A stretch of 64,000 nt of DNA from Rhodospirillales bacterium. Its GTDB lineage: Bacteria; Pseudomonadota; Alphaproteobacteria; Acetobacterales; Acetobacteraceae. The stretch lies in assembly GCA_025362815.1 (NCBI GenBank), contig JANYFG010000039.1, positions 1 to 64,000 on the forward strand, written 5' to 3'. A program made the position numbers and the translations under genes. Shown one piece after another: positions 17,000 to 25,609 of the stretch. Numbering within the stretch: position 1 is the stretch's first letter; every line of letters starts with the position of its first letter. The notes below the pieces were generated by a model. It made no database searches. It saw nothing but the letters and a program-made list of their open reading frames with translations, and was not told the origin of the DNA.

Positions 17000-18070
17000 G
17001 TGCAAGTCAATACACCGCAAACAGTTCCGGTGACGGTGATTACGGGTTTTCTTGGCAGCGGCAAGACCACCGTGCTCAACCAGCTTCTGCGCGCGCCCGA
17101 TTTGGCGGATACCGCCGTCATCATCAACGAGTTCGGTGAAATAAGCCTCGATCACCTTCTCATCGAACAGGCCATCGAGAACGCCGTGCTACTGAAGAAC
17201 GGCTGCATCTGCTGCACGGTGCGCGGTGACATCGCCGACACGCTGGCCGAGCTGTTTCGCAGGCGCGACAGCGGCGACCTGCCGTGGTTCTCGCGCATCG
17301 CCATCGAGACCACCGGCCTCGCCGACCCCGCGCCTGTTGTGCACAGCATCCTGGACAGCGGACAGCCCTGCCATCTCGACGGCATCGTCGTCACCATCGA
17401 CGCCGTTCACGCCCGCCACCAACTCGCCCATCAGAGCGAGGCGCAGAACCAGGCTGCGTTCGCTGACCGGATTCTGCTCACCAAAACCGATCTGGTGTCC
17501 CCCGCGCAGGAAGCCGCGGCTGAGCGCGCCATCCGCGGCTGCAACAGCATGGCCACCATCCGCGCCGTGGCGCGTGACGGCGTGACGCCGCACGACGTTT
17601 TTGGATTGGGCCCCGAACACGCCGAGCACGACAGCAGGCGTGCCAGATGGCTTCAGCCGATACAGCACGATCACCACGCCGATCATCATGACCACGGTCA
17701 CGATCACGGGCATCACCACGGCATCGACTCGGTCGTCATCCGTGCCACAGGCCCCGTCTCGCCGGATGCGCTGGCCCTGTGGCTCGACTCCGTGCTGTCG
17801 CTCCACGGCGCCGACATCCTGCGCCTCAAGGGGCTGGTGGCCCTACAGGGCGAACCGCGCCTTCTGGTGGTCCAGGCCGTCCATCACGTCCTGCACCCCT
17901 CCACCTGGCTGCCGGAGCCGGCCAGGCGGGCGCGCGGGGAAGGGGGCACAGAGATCGTGGTGATCCATCGCGGCCTGTCCGCCGCCGGATTGCAGGCCAG
18001 CTTCGATGCGGCCGTGAGCCATCAGTTGCTTTTGGTATCGGCAATCACTGGCAGGAACACATCGCTGTAG
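17000..18070 (+). CDS. CobW/COG0523-family GTPase, putative metal chaperone
   Basis: A 356-aa G3E GTPase. Walker A 'GFLGSGKTT', the metal-binding 'NGCICCTVRGD' (CxCC) and the guanine-specificity 'LLTKTDL' are present, and a His-rich loop ('HDHHADHHDHGHDHGHHHG') joins the GTPase domain to the CobW C-terminal domain. Such proteins use GTP hydrolysis to deliver Zn, Co or Fe to client enzymes. Start choice: GTG 17000 has AGGGG six bases upstream; ATG 16982 is the alternative. The last 49 bp overlap the end of the convergent binding-protein gene. No Zur box or cobalamin riboswitch is visible upstream, so the metal is undefined. Confidence 0.88.
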   Translation: MQVNTPQTVPVTVITGFLGSGKTTVLNQLLRAPDLADTAVIINEFGEISLDHLLIEQAIENAVLLKNGCICCTVRGDIADTLAELFRRRDSGDLPWFSRIAIETTGLADPAPVVHSILDSGQPCHLDGIVVTIDAVHARHQLAHQSEAQNQAAFADRILLTKTDLVSPAQEAAAERAIRGCNSMATIRAVARDGVTPHDVFGLGPEHAEHDSRRARWLQPIQHDHHADHHDHGHDHGHHHGIDSVVIRATGPVSPDALALWLDSVLSLHGADILRLKGLVALQGEPRLLVVQAVHHVLHPSTWLPEPARRARGEGGTEIVVIHRGLSAAGLQASFDAAVSHQLLLVSAITGRNTSL

Positions 18071-19020
18071 GAGGCTGGCACCCGTCGCAGTCCGCCCACG
18101 CGCCCCATGAAATCCGCCGTGGCCTTGACGCCGCTGACCTCCACGCCGAAATCGTCGTGTTCCATCTTCAACAGTGCCGTCACGCGCGCCACGTCCAGCA
18201 CCTTCGACGGCTCCACCTTCAGATAGATCTCGGCCGCCTGTTCGGGATTGTTCCTGATGATATCACCGGCTTCGCGCAACGCCTGCACCATCACGGCGGC
18301 CATCTTCGGATTGGCATCGAGATACCGCTTGGTTGCCCCCAGCGCCAGGAACGTGGAGCGCCCGCCATACGCCTCTTCGGAGGTGGTCAGCACATGGGCC
18401 TTGCCGGAATCGAGCACGATCTGGGTGAACGGCGGTGTTGAGAAATACGCCTTTACCTCCGTGGCCCCCGTCAGCAACGAGTTCACGGATTCCGGGTGCG
18501 GCAAGGCCACGACGGAGGTGCGGAACTTGTCCTGCTGCCCCGCGCCGTAGCGCTTCTCCGCGATCATCTGCAGCGCGTACATCTGCGGCGACACCATGGC
18601 CGGCATCGAGATCTTGTCGTTTGGCCCGAGGTCGGCGATGTCCTTGGCGTCAGGCTTGTTCGTGACCAGCACAAGCGGCGTTGAATTCACGCCCGCGATG
18701 CCGAACACCTGCTGGTTGGTGCCGCGTGCCTTGTCCCACGCGATCAGCATCGCGGCCACGCCATAGACCCCCATGTCCACGGCGCCCGACAACACCGCGT
18801 CCTGCATCGCAGACGAGCCGGAAAACCGGGTGTAGCTCGGCGTGACATCCAGCCCCGCCGCTGTTGCGTGCTTCTGCACCAGCTTCATCTCATCGGCGAT
18901 GAACATCGGCAGAAAACCCACGCCGAAGCCGATGCCGATTTTGAGGGGTGTCTCGGCCTGCGCCGCCATCGAATAGCCCAGCGCCACGACCGCCACGCAA
19001 GCCCGGAGCATCTGTTTCAT
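18022..19020 (-). CDS. NitT/TauT-type (NMT1-like) substrate-binding protein, orphan
   Basis: A 332-aa periplasmic binding protein with a signal peptide ending 'SMAAQA', then 'TPLKIGIGFGVGFLPMFIADEMKL'. The middle contains 'AVLSGAVDMGVYGVAAMLIAWD' and 'DLGPNDKISMPAMVSP', typical of SsuA/NMT1 proteins. The start at 19020 is supported by GGGAGGA upstream; the ORF-track start is 12 codons earlier. No permease or ATPase lies beside it. It is the last gene after the ring-cleavage operon on the minus strand (33 bp after the MDR gene), so it may capture that pathway's substrate for a transporter encoded elsewhere. Its 3' end overlaps cobW. Confidence 0.88.
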   Translation of the reverse strand: MKQMLRACVAVVALGYSMAAQAETPLKIGIGFGVGFLPMFIADEMKLVQKHATAAGLDVTPSYTRFSGSSAMQDAVLSGAVDMGVYGVAAMLIAWDKARGTNQQVFGIAGVNSTPLVLVTNKPDAKDIADLGPNDKISMPAMVSPQMYALQMIAEKRYGAGQQDKFRTSVVALPHPESVNSLLTGATEVKAYFSTPPFTQIVLDSGKAHVLTTSEEAYGGRSTFLALGATKRYLDANPKMAAVMVQALREAGDIIRNNPEQAAEIYLKVEPSKVLDVARVTALLKMEHDDFGVEVSGVKATADFMGRVGGLRRVPASYSDVFLPVIADTKSN

Positions 19021-19052
19021 TGGTGTCCTCCCGATGCGCCTTCGGGCGCCAT

Positions 19053-20045
19053 TCATAAATTAGGGTCGAAAACAACCCGGTCGCGCGACGAGCTCAGCAC
19101 CGCCACATACGCCCGCGCCGCATCGGCCAAAGCATAGACGGCATCAGCCGCGATCGGAAACGGCTTCAGGTGGCCGCTTTGGAAACCCGGCGCCAGCTCG
19201 CGCAGCACATCGCCGGTCTCGACCGACGATAAGGCCAACGTGTCGATCCCCACATAGGTGTGCCGGCCGCGATAAAACTCGAAGATGTTGAACGACACGA
19301 TCTTGTCGACCGCCGAGATCAGGATCTGCCGGCCCAACTTCGCGGTCGACAGATGCGCATCCTGATAATAGGGGTCGCCCACCGTGTTGAACACGATGTT
19401 TGCCCCGCGCCCTTCGGTCAGGGCCATCACGCGCGCCGCCACCGGCCCCTCGCTCGACACCACGACGTCGATCGCACCACTGGCATGGCCGGCATAGGCC
19501 TCCGGCTTGCGCACCACGCCGATGACGCGCGCGCCCAGCCACGTGGCGATCTGCGCCGCTGCCTGGCCCACCTTGCCGTTCAGCCCCATGACCAGCACCG
19601 TCTCGCCCGGCCTGGGCATGCCCGCGCGCCTGAAACCCTCCAGCGCGGTCACGAACGGCACGCCGATCCCGGCCGCTTCCGCCAGGGTGATGTTGGCGGG
19701 CTTGATGACCACGGCGGCCGCTTCCACCACCAGATGGCTTGCATGCGTGCCGTCGCGGCGTATGCCGAGATCGCCGGAGGAGCCGAAAACCTCGGCCCCC
19801 ATCAGGGCGTGCGGCCCATCGATCACCACGCCCGCGTAATCGCGCCCCGGCGTGCGCGGAAACACCGCATACGGCATCATCCCGATCGCGGCTTTCACGT
19901 CGGACGGATTGACCGCAGCGGCCCTGATTTCCACCAGCACGTCGTCCGGCCCACGCGCCAGCCGCAAAGTCTCCAGTGTGGGCCGCACGCTTTGCGCATC
20001 GGGGGCCTTGGTGTGCAGTCGCAGGCAGCGTGCCTCCACCGTCAT
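19053..20045 (-). CDS. Medium-chain reductase/zinc-type alcohol dehydrogenase family protein
   Basis: A 330-aa MDR protein: an N-terminal GroES-like domain ('DDVLVEIRAAAVNPSDVKAAIG', 'PRTPGRDYAGVV') and a Rossmann domain with 'VLVMGLNGKVGQAAAQIA'. Structural zinc cysteines are absent, so it is of the quinone oxidoreductase or enoyl reductase type. The ATG at 20045 is used, because the ORF-track start lies inside the BKACE gene. It begins five bases after the BKACE stop, so it is in the same operon. In this setting it may reduce an unsaturated ring-cleavage product such as maleylacetate, but that is inference. Confidence 0.85.
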   Translation of the reverse strand: MTVEARCLRLHTKAPDAQSVRPTLETLRLARGPDDVLVEIRAAAVNPSDVKAAIGMMPYAVFPRTPGRDYAGVVIDGPHALMGAEVFGSSGDLGIRRDGTHASHLVVEAAAVVIKPANITLAEAAGIGVPFVTALEGFRRAGMPRPGETVLVMGLNGKVGQAAAQIATWLGARVIGVVRKPEAYAGHASGAIDVVVSSEGPVAARVMALTEGRGANIVFNTVGDPYYQDAHLSTAKLGRQILISAVDKIVSFNIFEFYRGRHTYVGIDTLALSSVETGDVLRELAPGFQSGHLKPFPIAADAVYALADAARAYVAVLSSSRDRVVFDPNL

Positions 20046-20049
20046 GGCC

Positions 20050-20952
20050 TCAGGCACCCGCCAGGCGTGTGGGTAGGCCGATGATGGAACGCGCCTCACG
20101 CGGATCGGCGATCTGCCCGCCGAGATCCTCGATCATCCGACGCGCCTTGGTGACCATGGCCGCGTTGCTTTCGGCCAGCACGCCGCGCGCGAGATAAACG
20201 CCGTCCTCTAGCCCCACCCGCACATGCCCGCCCGCCAGATACGATTGCGCCACATACGAGAACACCGTGCGGCCGATGCCGATGGCGGTGAACTGCGCAT
20301 CCGCCGGCAGCAGGTTGCGCGCATAGATCACCGTCTCGGGGCTGGGCTGGAAGCCGTAGGGCACGCCCATCACGAAGCTGGTCAGCAGCGGGCCGGTCAG
20401 CGTTCCGTCCTTGACCATATCGAGCATCATGGCGATGTCGCCGCTGTCGAACAGCTCGATCTCCGGCTTCACGCCGGCCTCGGTGATCACCTTTGCCATC
20501 CTGCGCGCATTGCCGGGCGTGTTGATCACCACCTGCTTGCCGGAGTTCATGGTGTTGAGGTCGAGCGTCGCGATTTCGGGTTTCAGGATCGCGATATGCG
20601 CCGCCCGCTTTTCCGGGTTCATCAACGTGGTGCCGGGGCCGAACATGCGGGGCTCGTCATGGTCCGGCACAAACCGGCCGCCCGGGCCGGTGGTGATGTT
20701 GAGGATGAGCTGCGTGTTCAGCTTGCGGATCCGCGCCACCACGTCCTGATAGTATTCGATCTCCATCGAAGGCGCCCCGGTGGCGGGGTCGCGCACGTGG
20801 ATATGGGTGATGGCGGCCCCGGCCTCGGCGGCGCCCAGGCACGCGTCGGCGATCTGCTCGGGGGTGATCGGCAGATGCGGCGTTTGATCCGGCGTGGTCA
20901 GGTTGCCCGTCACGGCACAGGTGATGAAGACCTTGTTGAGCGGAGAACGCAT
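20050..20952 (-). CDS. BKACE family (3-keto-5-aminohexanoate cleavage enzyme-like) protein
   Basis: A 300-aa TIM-barrel protein of the DUF849/BKACE family, which cleaves beta-keto acids with acetyl-CoA in a Zn-dependent retro-Claisen reaction. Conserved segments seen are 'FITCAVTGNLTTPDQTPHLPI', 'ITHIHVRDPATG' (Zn-binding HxH) and 'ILNITTGPGG', and the length matches the family. Cleavage of a beta-keto acid such as 3-oxoadipate fits its position two genes after an intradiol dioxygenase. Operon order: dioxygenase, SDR, BKACE, MDR, binding protein. Confidence 0.9.
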   Translation of the reverse strand: MRSPLNKVFITCAVTGNLTTPDQTPHLPITPEQIADACLGAAEAGAAITHIHVRDPATGAPSMEIEYYQDVVARIRKLNTQLILNITTGPGGRFVPDHDEPRMFGPGTTLMNPEKRAAHIAILKPEIATLDLNTMNSGKQVVINTPGNARRMAKVITEAGVKPEIELFDSGDIAMMLDMVKDGTLTGPLLTSFVMGVPYGFQPSPETVIYARNLLPADAQFTAIGIGRTVFSYVAQSYLAGGHVRVGLEDGVYLARGVLAESNAAMVTKARRMIEDLGGQIADPREARSIIGLPTRLAGA

Positions 20953-20965
20953 AAATCAAATGCCC

Positions 20966-21739
20966 TTAAAGCGAGCGGCCGCCATCGACGACGATGGTGG
21001 TGCCGGTGGAGAAGGTGAGGTGGGTTGCGCAGGCCAGGATCGCTGATGCCACGTCATCGGCCTGGGCCACCCGGCGCAGCGGCGTGGTGGACGCCGTTTT
21101 GGCGTTGAACTCGGCCCCGCGCCCCGGCACGAACCCGGTGGCCACCACCCCTGGCGATACCCCCAGTACCCGTACCTCCGGCGCGAGCGCGCGTGCCAGC
21201 GATTTCGTCATCACATCGATGCCCGCCTTGGTGGCGCCATAGACGATGGACGACCCTGCGCCGTTCATGCCGGCGATGGAGGAAACCGAGACGATCAAGC
21301 CCTGGCCTGACGCTTTCAGCAGCGGTGCGAACGCGCGCACGGCGGCGAACTGCCCGCGCCAGTTGATGCGAAACATGTCGTCGATAATCTCGTCGGTCAG
21401 CGCGTCGAGGTCGGCATGCGCGATGGGCTTGGTGTAGCCGGCCGTGTTGATCAGCACGTCGCAGCGGCCGTAGGTGCGCTCCACGAAATCGCGCAGCGCC
21501 GACAGCGTGGTGCTGTCGCCGACATCGGCGGCGAACGCGGAATGCCCGGCGCCGCTGAGCGTGGCCAGCACCGCCACCGCCGCGTCGCCCTTCGTGGTCT
21601 CGCCCCCAGCGTCGCCGCGATGGGTGATGACCACATGCGCGCCGGCTTCGGCGAACATCCGGGCCGCGGCGGCGCCAATACCACCGGCGCCCCCCACGAT
21701 GACGCAAACCTTGTCCTTCAGCGAAACAGCGTGCGCCAT
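20966..21739 (-). CDS. SDR family oxidoreductase
   Basis: A 257-aa classical short-chain dehydrogenase. It has the NAD(P) motif 'VGGAGGIGAAAA' and the catalytic Ser plus 'YGATK', and ends 'TIVVDGGRSL'. The ORF track joins it to a frame-shifted read-through of the dioxygenase gene; the real start is the ATG at 21739. It lies 26 bp after the dioxygenase and 13 bp before BKACE. The 'NTAGYT' motif replaces the usual NNAG. Substrate unknown, presumably an intermediate of the local ring-cleavage pathway. Confidence 0.88.
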   Translation of the reverse strand: MAHAVSLKDKVCVIVGGAGGIGAAAARMFAEAGAHVVITHRGDAGGETTKGDAAVAVLATLSGAGHSAFAADVGDSTTLSALRDFVERTYGRCDVLINTAGYTKPIAHADLDALTDEIIDDMFRINWRGQFAAVRAFAPLLKASGQGLIVSVSSIAGMNGAGSSIVYGATKAGIDVMTKSLARALAPEVRVLGVSPGVVATGFVPGRGAEFNAKTASTTPLRRVAQADDVASAILACATHLTFSTGTTIVVDGGRSL

Positions 21740-21765
21740 ACAGGGAACTTTCGACAGAGAGGGAA

Positions 21766-22668
21766 TTACGCGATCGGCGGATGCGGGAGTTCCGCATGCC
21801 CCGGTGTCATCACCAGCGTGTGCGTCATGCTGTACCACGGCCCCACCACGTCGCTGGCCGGCGGCGTGTCGGTGTGGCGCTCGAACTGGCCGATCAGATA
21901 TTTCGTCACGCCGAAGGTGACGTCGCGCGCCAGATTCTCGTCGTCGCTGACGAAGATCTGGCTGATCAGCGTGCGGTAGCCTTCGCGGAACGCGAGGAAG
22001 TGCAGATGTGCCGGGCGCATCGGCAGCCGGTTCTGGGCGGCGAGTAGCACGCCGCTGGGGCCGTGCGTGGGGATCGGGTATCCCACCGGCCGCACCGAGC
22101 GGAACCAGAAGGCGCCATCGGCATCGGTGGTGAATTTGCCGCGCAGGTTCATGTCGGCCTGGCCCGGGTCCTGGATGTCGTACATGCCCACGGTGGAGGC
22201 GTGCCACACATCGACGTCCACGCCCGGGATCGGGTTTCCCTGGGGATCGGTGATACGGCATTTCGCGAACAAGGCCGGGCCCGGCGTGGGCGAGCGGATG
22301 ATCGATCCGCCGTTTTCGGTGCGCGGCTGGTTGAGGCGCCAGAACGGGCCGAGCAGGGCGGCGGCTGATTCCGTGGGCCCGCCGTCGCCGTTGTTCAGCA
22401 TGCACGACAGGGTGGACACGCCCAGGATGTCGGCGAAGATCGTGCCTTCGTTGTGGGTGTCGCTGGTGGCGGCGCCGATGGCGTTGAGGAACTGGATGCC
22501 CTGGTCGAACTCCGCCTCGCTGGGCCGGACCTCGCGCATGAAGGCGTGCATGTGGCGCACGAACGCCGACATGACCACGCGCAGGCGCTCGGGGCCCTCC
22601 TGCATGGCGTCCAGAACCACGGGGGTTACGGAGTGCTGGGTGTCGATGAGTTGTTTCTGCTCGGACAT
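21766..22668 (-). CDS. Intradiol ring-cleavage dioxygenase (hydroxyquinol 1,2-dioxygenase-like)
   Basis: A 300-aa non-haem Fe(III) dioxygenase with an N-terminal helical dimerisation domain (about residues 1-100) and a C-terminal beta-sandwich. Iron ligands are visible as Tyr in 'GMYDIQDP', Tyr in 'VGYPIP' and the HxH of 'RPAHLHF'. The layout and 'GPFWR' segment resemble hydroxyquinol and catechol 1,2-dioxygenases, not protocatechuate 3,4-dioxygenase. The real start is the ATG at 22668; the ORF track runs back into a repeat. First gene of a minus-strand catabolic operon. A 13-bp perfect palindrome lies about 100 bp upstream. Hydroxyquinol is the most likely substrate but is not proven. Confidence 0.87.
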   Translation of the reverse strand: MSEQKQLIDTQHSVTPVVLDAMQEGPERLRVVMSAFVRHMHAFMREVRPSEAEFDQGIQFLNAIGAATSDTHNEGTIFADILGVSTLSCMLNNGDGGPTESAAALLGPFWRLNQPRTENGGSIIRSPTPGPALFAKCRITDPQGNPIPGVDVDVWHASTVGMYDIQDPGQADMNLRGKFTTDADGAFWFRSVRPVGYPIPTHGPSGVLLAAQNRLPMRPAHLHFLAFREGYRTLISQIFVSDDENLARDVTFGVTKYLIGQFERHTDTPPASDVVGPWYSMTHTLVMTPGHAELPHPPIA

Positions 22669-22768
22669 GGCATGTGTCCCCCTCTGCCTCGTGAGTAGCC
22701 CAACGCCTGGACCGGCACAACGCGGCCAGGCGTGTGCGCTGTCATCGGCTGGGGGGTATGGGAGGTGG

Positions 22769-22781
22769 TTTGCAGTGCAAA
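22769..22781. promoter_or_regulatory. Candidate operator upstream of dioxygenase operon
   Basis: TTTGCA-G-TGCAAA is a perfect 13-bp palindrome 101 bp upstream of the dioxygenase start, in the only gap that can hold the operon promoter. No regulator gene is adjacent. Prediction only. Confidence 0.35.
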
Positions 22782-22796
22782 AGCAAAATTTAAGAC

Positions 22797-22882
22797 GTTC
22801 TTTTGTGAACAAAAGAACCAAAAAACTTCATTCTTATGATGAAAGTCTTTTTGCTTCTTTTTCTTCAGAAAAAGAAGATTCT
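22797..22882 (+). repeat. AT-rich three-hairpin element, modules A+B
   Basis: Complete copy: A module (22797-22833) followed after a few bases by B, whose stem is CTTCTTTTTC-TTCA-GAAAAAGAAG (22854-22877). The segment between the stems, AAAAAACTTCAT...GATGAAAGTCTTTTT, can form a third, central hairpin. It lies just beyond the stop of the minus-strand QueD-like gene and before the promoter of the dioxygenase operon, consistent with a terminator between operons. Confidence 0.82.
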
Positions 22883-22886
22883 TGTA

Positions 22887-23453
22887 TTAAATCGCGGGCA
22901 ACAACACGTTCCGCCCCACGCTTGCCGATTCTTCGGCCACCAGATCGTTGATGCTCATATCGGCGCGCGTCCACCACTGCGCGCCGGGCGGCAGCATCGG
23001 CAAGGGGTCGCCGGTGAAGCGCACGGTGTTGGTGGGGGTTTCCTGCACCTCGATCTCGGTGCAGATCAGGCGCGCGCCGTCATCCACCAGCAGCGCATTC
23101 AGCTTGGCCATCATGCAGCACGCCAGAACCTCGGTGGTGGGGTCTCCGGGTGTCACCAGTATCCGCGTCAGCCGATGCGGTTCGTGGAGGCGGAACCAAT
23201 CGATCAGCGTGTCGCGGTCCGACAGCTGGAAGGCGTGGTCCACGTGATTGTCCACCCAGCGATGCCAGGCGGCCTTCGCGCGCTCGAACGGCTCCACCAT
23301 GTTCATATGGCCGTCCAACCGACTGGGCTGGGTGGCCATCAGCCGGACGGTGACGAATTCGTTATGACCATGCGGCGTTGCGCATTTTTCGGAATTGCCG
23401 GAAATCAACCGGTGCGCCATCGCGAAGCGGCGACTGAAAACCAGGTTGAACAT
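22887..23453 (-). CDS. 6-carboxytetrahydropterin synthase (QueD/PTPS-like)
   Basis: A 188-aa member of the PTPS/QueD family. It has the N-terminal 'FSRRFAMAHRL' Zn histidine, 'KCATPHGHNEF' (catalytic Cys plus the HGH zinc pair), 'HVDHAFQL' and 'ETPTNTVRF', all typical. QueD makes 6-carboxy-tetrahydropterin for queuosine. It is longer than E. coli QueD (about 120 aa), with a C-terminal extension ending 'SVGRNVLLPAI'. No queC, queE or folE is near, so it could be a second copy or a pterin enzyme of other use. GGAGAT precedes the start. Confidence 0.82.
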   Translation of the reverse strand: MFNLVFSRRFAMAHRLISGNSEKCATPHGHNEFVTVRLMATQPSRLDGHMNMVEPFERAKAAWHRWVDNHVDHAFQLSDRDTLIDWFRLHEPHRLTRILVTPGDPTTEVLACCMMAKLNALLVDDGARLICTEIEVQETPTNTVRFTGDPLPMLPPGAQWWTRADMSINDLVAEESASVGRNVLLPAI

Positions 23454-23472
23454 GCGCGATCTCCGATCACTA

Positions 23473-23485
23473 TATGCTGTGCATA
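23473..23485. promoter_or_regulatory. Candidate operator upstream of queD-like gene
   Basis: TATGC-TGT-GCATA, 13 bp with 5-bp perfect arms, lies about 20 bp before the start codon of the QueD-like gene in the short gap after hyuA. Such short AT-ended dyads are seen at GntR-type operators, but no regulator is encoded nearby. Prediction only. Confidence 0.3.
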
Positions 23486-23540
23486 GACTGCCGGATGCAC
23501 TCCGCCCATCTTACACCGTAAACTGATTTTAAGTAAGCGA

Positions 23541-25607
23541 TCACTCTTGCGTCAGCGCGAGCACGATGGTGCCAAAATCGCAGCGCCGCGCCGTGCTTCC
23601 GGGCGGCACCAGACACGTTGCATCGTATTCGCCGATGATCAGCGGGCCCGCGCGCGGCGTCTTTTGCAGCCCGGCGCGACAGATCACGGGCGTGGCCACC
23701 CAGCCGGTGCCCGGATACCACACGTCGCGCACGCTTTCCTCAGCACCCGGCGGCGGCGTCATGCTGTCCGGCAGCCGCGGCGTGTCGGCCAGGCCGCGGG
23801 CGAGAAGGGCCAGGCTCGTCATTTCAACGAGCTCCCCCGGCGGGGCGCGAAACCCGTAGGTTTTCGCATGCGCCGCGCCGAACGCGTCTGGCAGCGCGTG
23901 CAGCATGGCGGCCGCGCTGAGATCGCCCAACGGCACCGGTATCTCGCTGGATTGCCCGACATAGCGCGCCATCGCGGTGAACTGCATGCGCTGGCGGGCC
24001 GAGGCGAACCCATCCGCCGCGAGCCGCCCGGCACCCGTGTCACGCATCTCGCGCACCAGCCGTTCCAGGGCCGAGACCGATGCCGTGTCGACGCGCGTGC
24101 GAAACGAGCGTGAGACGTGATGCTCGGTATCGGCCAGCAACAGGCCGAACGCGCTGAACAGGCCCGGCATCGGCGGAATGATCACGCGCGCGATCCCGAG
24201 TTCGCGGGCGATGGAGGCGGCGAACAGCGGCCCGTTGCCGCCGAACGCCATCATGGCGCACGACCTGATGTCGCGCCCGCGCTCCACGCTCACCGAGCGG
24301 ATGGCCCGCATCATCGTGGCGGCGGCGATCGTCAGCATGCCGCGCGCCGCTTCCGGCACGGAAAGCCGCATCGGCCGCGCCAGATGTTCGTCGATGCAAG
24401 CCCACGCGGCATCCCTGTCCAGCCGCAGGCTGCCGCCGGCCAGCCCCGCCGGATCGAGATAGCCCAGCGCCACGTTGCAGTCGGTGATCGTGGGCTGGGT
24501 GCCGCCGCGCCCGTAGCACACCGGCCCCGGATCGGCGCCAGCCGATTGCGGCCCCACCTTCGGCGCCCCGCCGGGGTCGATCCGGCAGATGGAGCCACCG
24601 CCGGCGCCGACCTCGGCGAGGTCGATGGCCGGGAGTTTCAGCATGTAGCCGCCGCCCACCAGAAGTCGCGCGCCGGCCATCACGCCGCCACCCACCTCCA
24701 TCGCCTCGGCCCGCATCACCTGGCCGTGCTCCACCAGCCCGGCCTTGGCGGTGGTGCCGCCCATGTCGAACGTGATCACCTGCGCCTCGCCCAGCCGGGT
24801 GGCCAGCACCGCGGCGCCCACAACCCCCGCCGCCGGGCCGGATTCCACGATCTGCGCCGGATAGTCCCCGGCATGGCGGGCCGAGGCGAGCCCGCCGTTG
24901 GACTGCATCAGCCGGACCGGCGCCGCCACGCCGATCTCGTCCAGCCGCGTGCGCAGCGAATGTAGATAGGCCCGCACCACCGGCTGGATGGCGGCGTTCA
25001 CCACGGTGGTGGACGTGCGCGGGTATTCCTTGATCTCCGGCAGGATCTCGTGGCTGAGGCTGATGGCGATGGTGGCCAGGCGGGCCCGCACGGCTTGCGC
25101 CACGGCCACCTCATGCGCGGGGTTGGCGTAGCTGTGCAAAAGGCAGATCGCCACGCTTTGCACGCCGTGGGCCTCCAGCGCGTCGATCGCCGCGGCCACG
25201 CTCGCATCGTCGAGCGCGATCGAGACGCTGCCGTCGGGTCGCATCCGTTCCGCCACCTCGAACCGCAGATGCCGCGGCACGAGCGGCTCCGGCTTGGTCC
25301 AGTTGATGTCGTAAAGGCGCGGCATCCGGAGGTCCCGGATCTCCAGCACATCGCGGAACCCAAGCGTGGTGATCAGCGCCGTTTTGGCGATCTTGTGCTC
25401 GAGGATGGTGTTGGACCCGATGGTGGTGGCGTGCAGCAATTCGTCGATCGCTGTCACCTCCGCGCCGAGCAGGTCATGCAGCCCGCGGGCGATGCCGATG
25501 GCGTAGTCTTGCGGTGTGGAAGGTGTTTTGACCGTGCGTACCCCGCCGTCGCGGTCGATTGCCACGAGGTCGGTGAAGGTGCCGCCGATATCGATCCCGA
25601 TTCGCAT
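23541..25607 (-). CDS. hyuA: Hydantoinase/oxoprolinase subunit A
   Basis: A 688-aa ATP-dependent hydantoinase/5-oxoprolinase A-type subunit. The actin-like ATPase motifs '[15 protein letters not shown]' at the N-terminus and '[15 protein letters not shown]' in the middle are diagnostic, as is '[12 protein letters not shown]'. Length is as expected. It starts two bases after the hyuB stop, so the two form one translational unit (order hyuB-hyuA). Family complexes hydrolyse cyclic amides such as N-methylhydantoin or 5-oxoproline, or carboxylate ketones such as acetone or acetophenone; the absence of a third small subunit nearby argues against the acetone carboxylase type. Confidence 0.9.
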   Translation of the reverse strand: MRIGIDIGGTFTDLVAIDRDGGVRTVKTPSTPQDYAIGIARGLHDLLGAEVTAIDELLHATTIGSNTILEHKIAKTALITTLGFRDVLEIRDLRMPRLYDINWTKPEPLVPRHLRFEVAERMRPDGSVSIALDDASVAAAIDALEAHGVQSVAICLLHSYANPAHEVAVAQAVRARLATIAISLSHEILPEIKEYPRTSTTVVNAAIQPVVRAYLHSLRTRLDEIGVAAPVRLMQSNGGLASARHAGDYPAQIVESGPAAGVVGAAVLATRLGEAQVITFDMGGTTAKAGLVEHGQVMRAEAMEVGGGVMAGARLLVGGGYMLKLPAIDLAEVGAGGGSICRIDPGGAPKVGPQSAGADPGPVCYGRGGTQPTITDCNVALGYLDPAGLAGGSLRLDRDAAWACIDEHLARPMRLSVPEAARGMLTIAAATMMRAIRSVSVERGRDIRSCAMMAFGGNGPLFAASIARELGIARVIIPPMPGLFSAFGLLLADTEHHVSRSFRTRVDTASVSALERLVREMRDTGAGRLAADGFASARQRMQFTAMARYVGQSSEIPVPLGDLSAAAMLHALPDAFGAAHAKTYGFRAPPGELVEMTSLALLARGLADTPRLPDSMTPPPGAEESVRDVWYPGTGWVATPVICRAGLQKTPRAGPLIIGEYDATCLVPPGSTARRCDFGTIVLALTQE

Positions 25608-25609
25608 CG

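Noticed and set aside
21740-22720. Extension of the SDR ORF through the dioxygenase region
   Set aside because: Frame-shifted read of the dioxygenase gene with His/Arg/Pro composition; the SDR starts at 21739.
22836-23486. ORFs beginning inside the A/B elements (MKVFLLLFLQKKK..., MNKSLFASFSSEKE...)
   Set aside because: The same N-terminus recurs at several loci because it is the repeat itself; the continuations are unrelated shadows.
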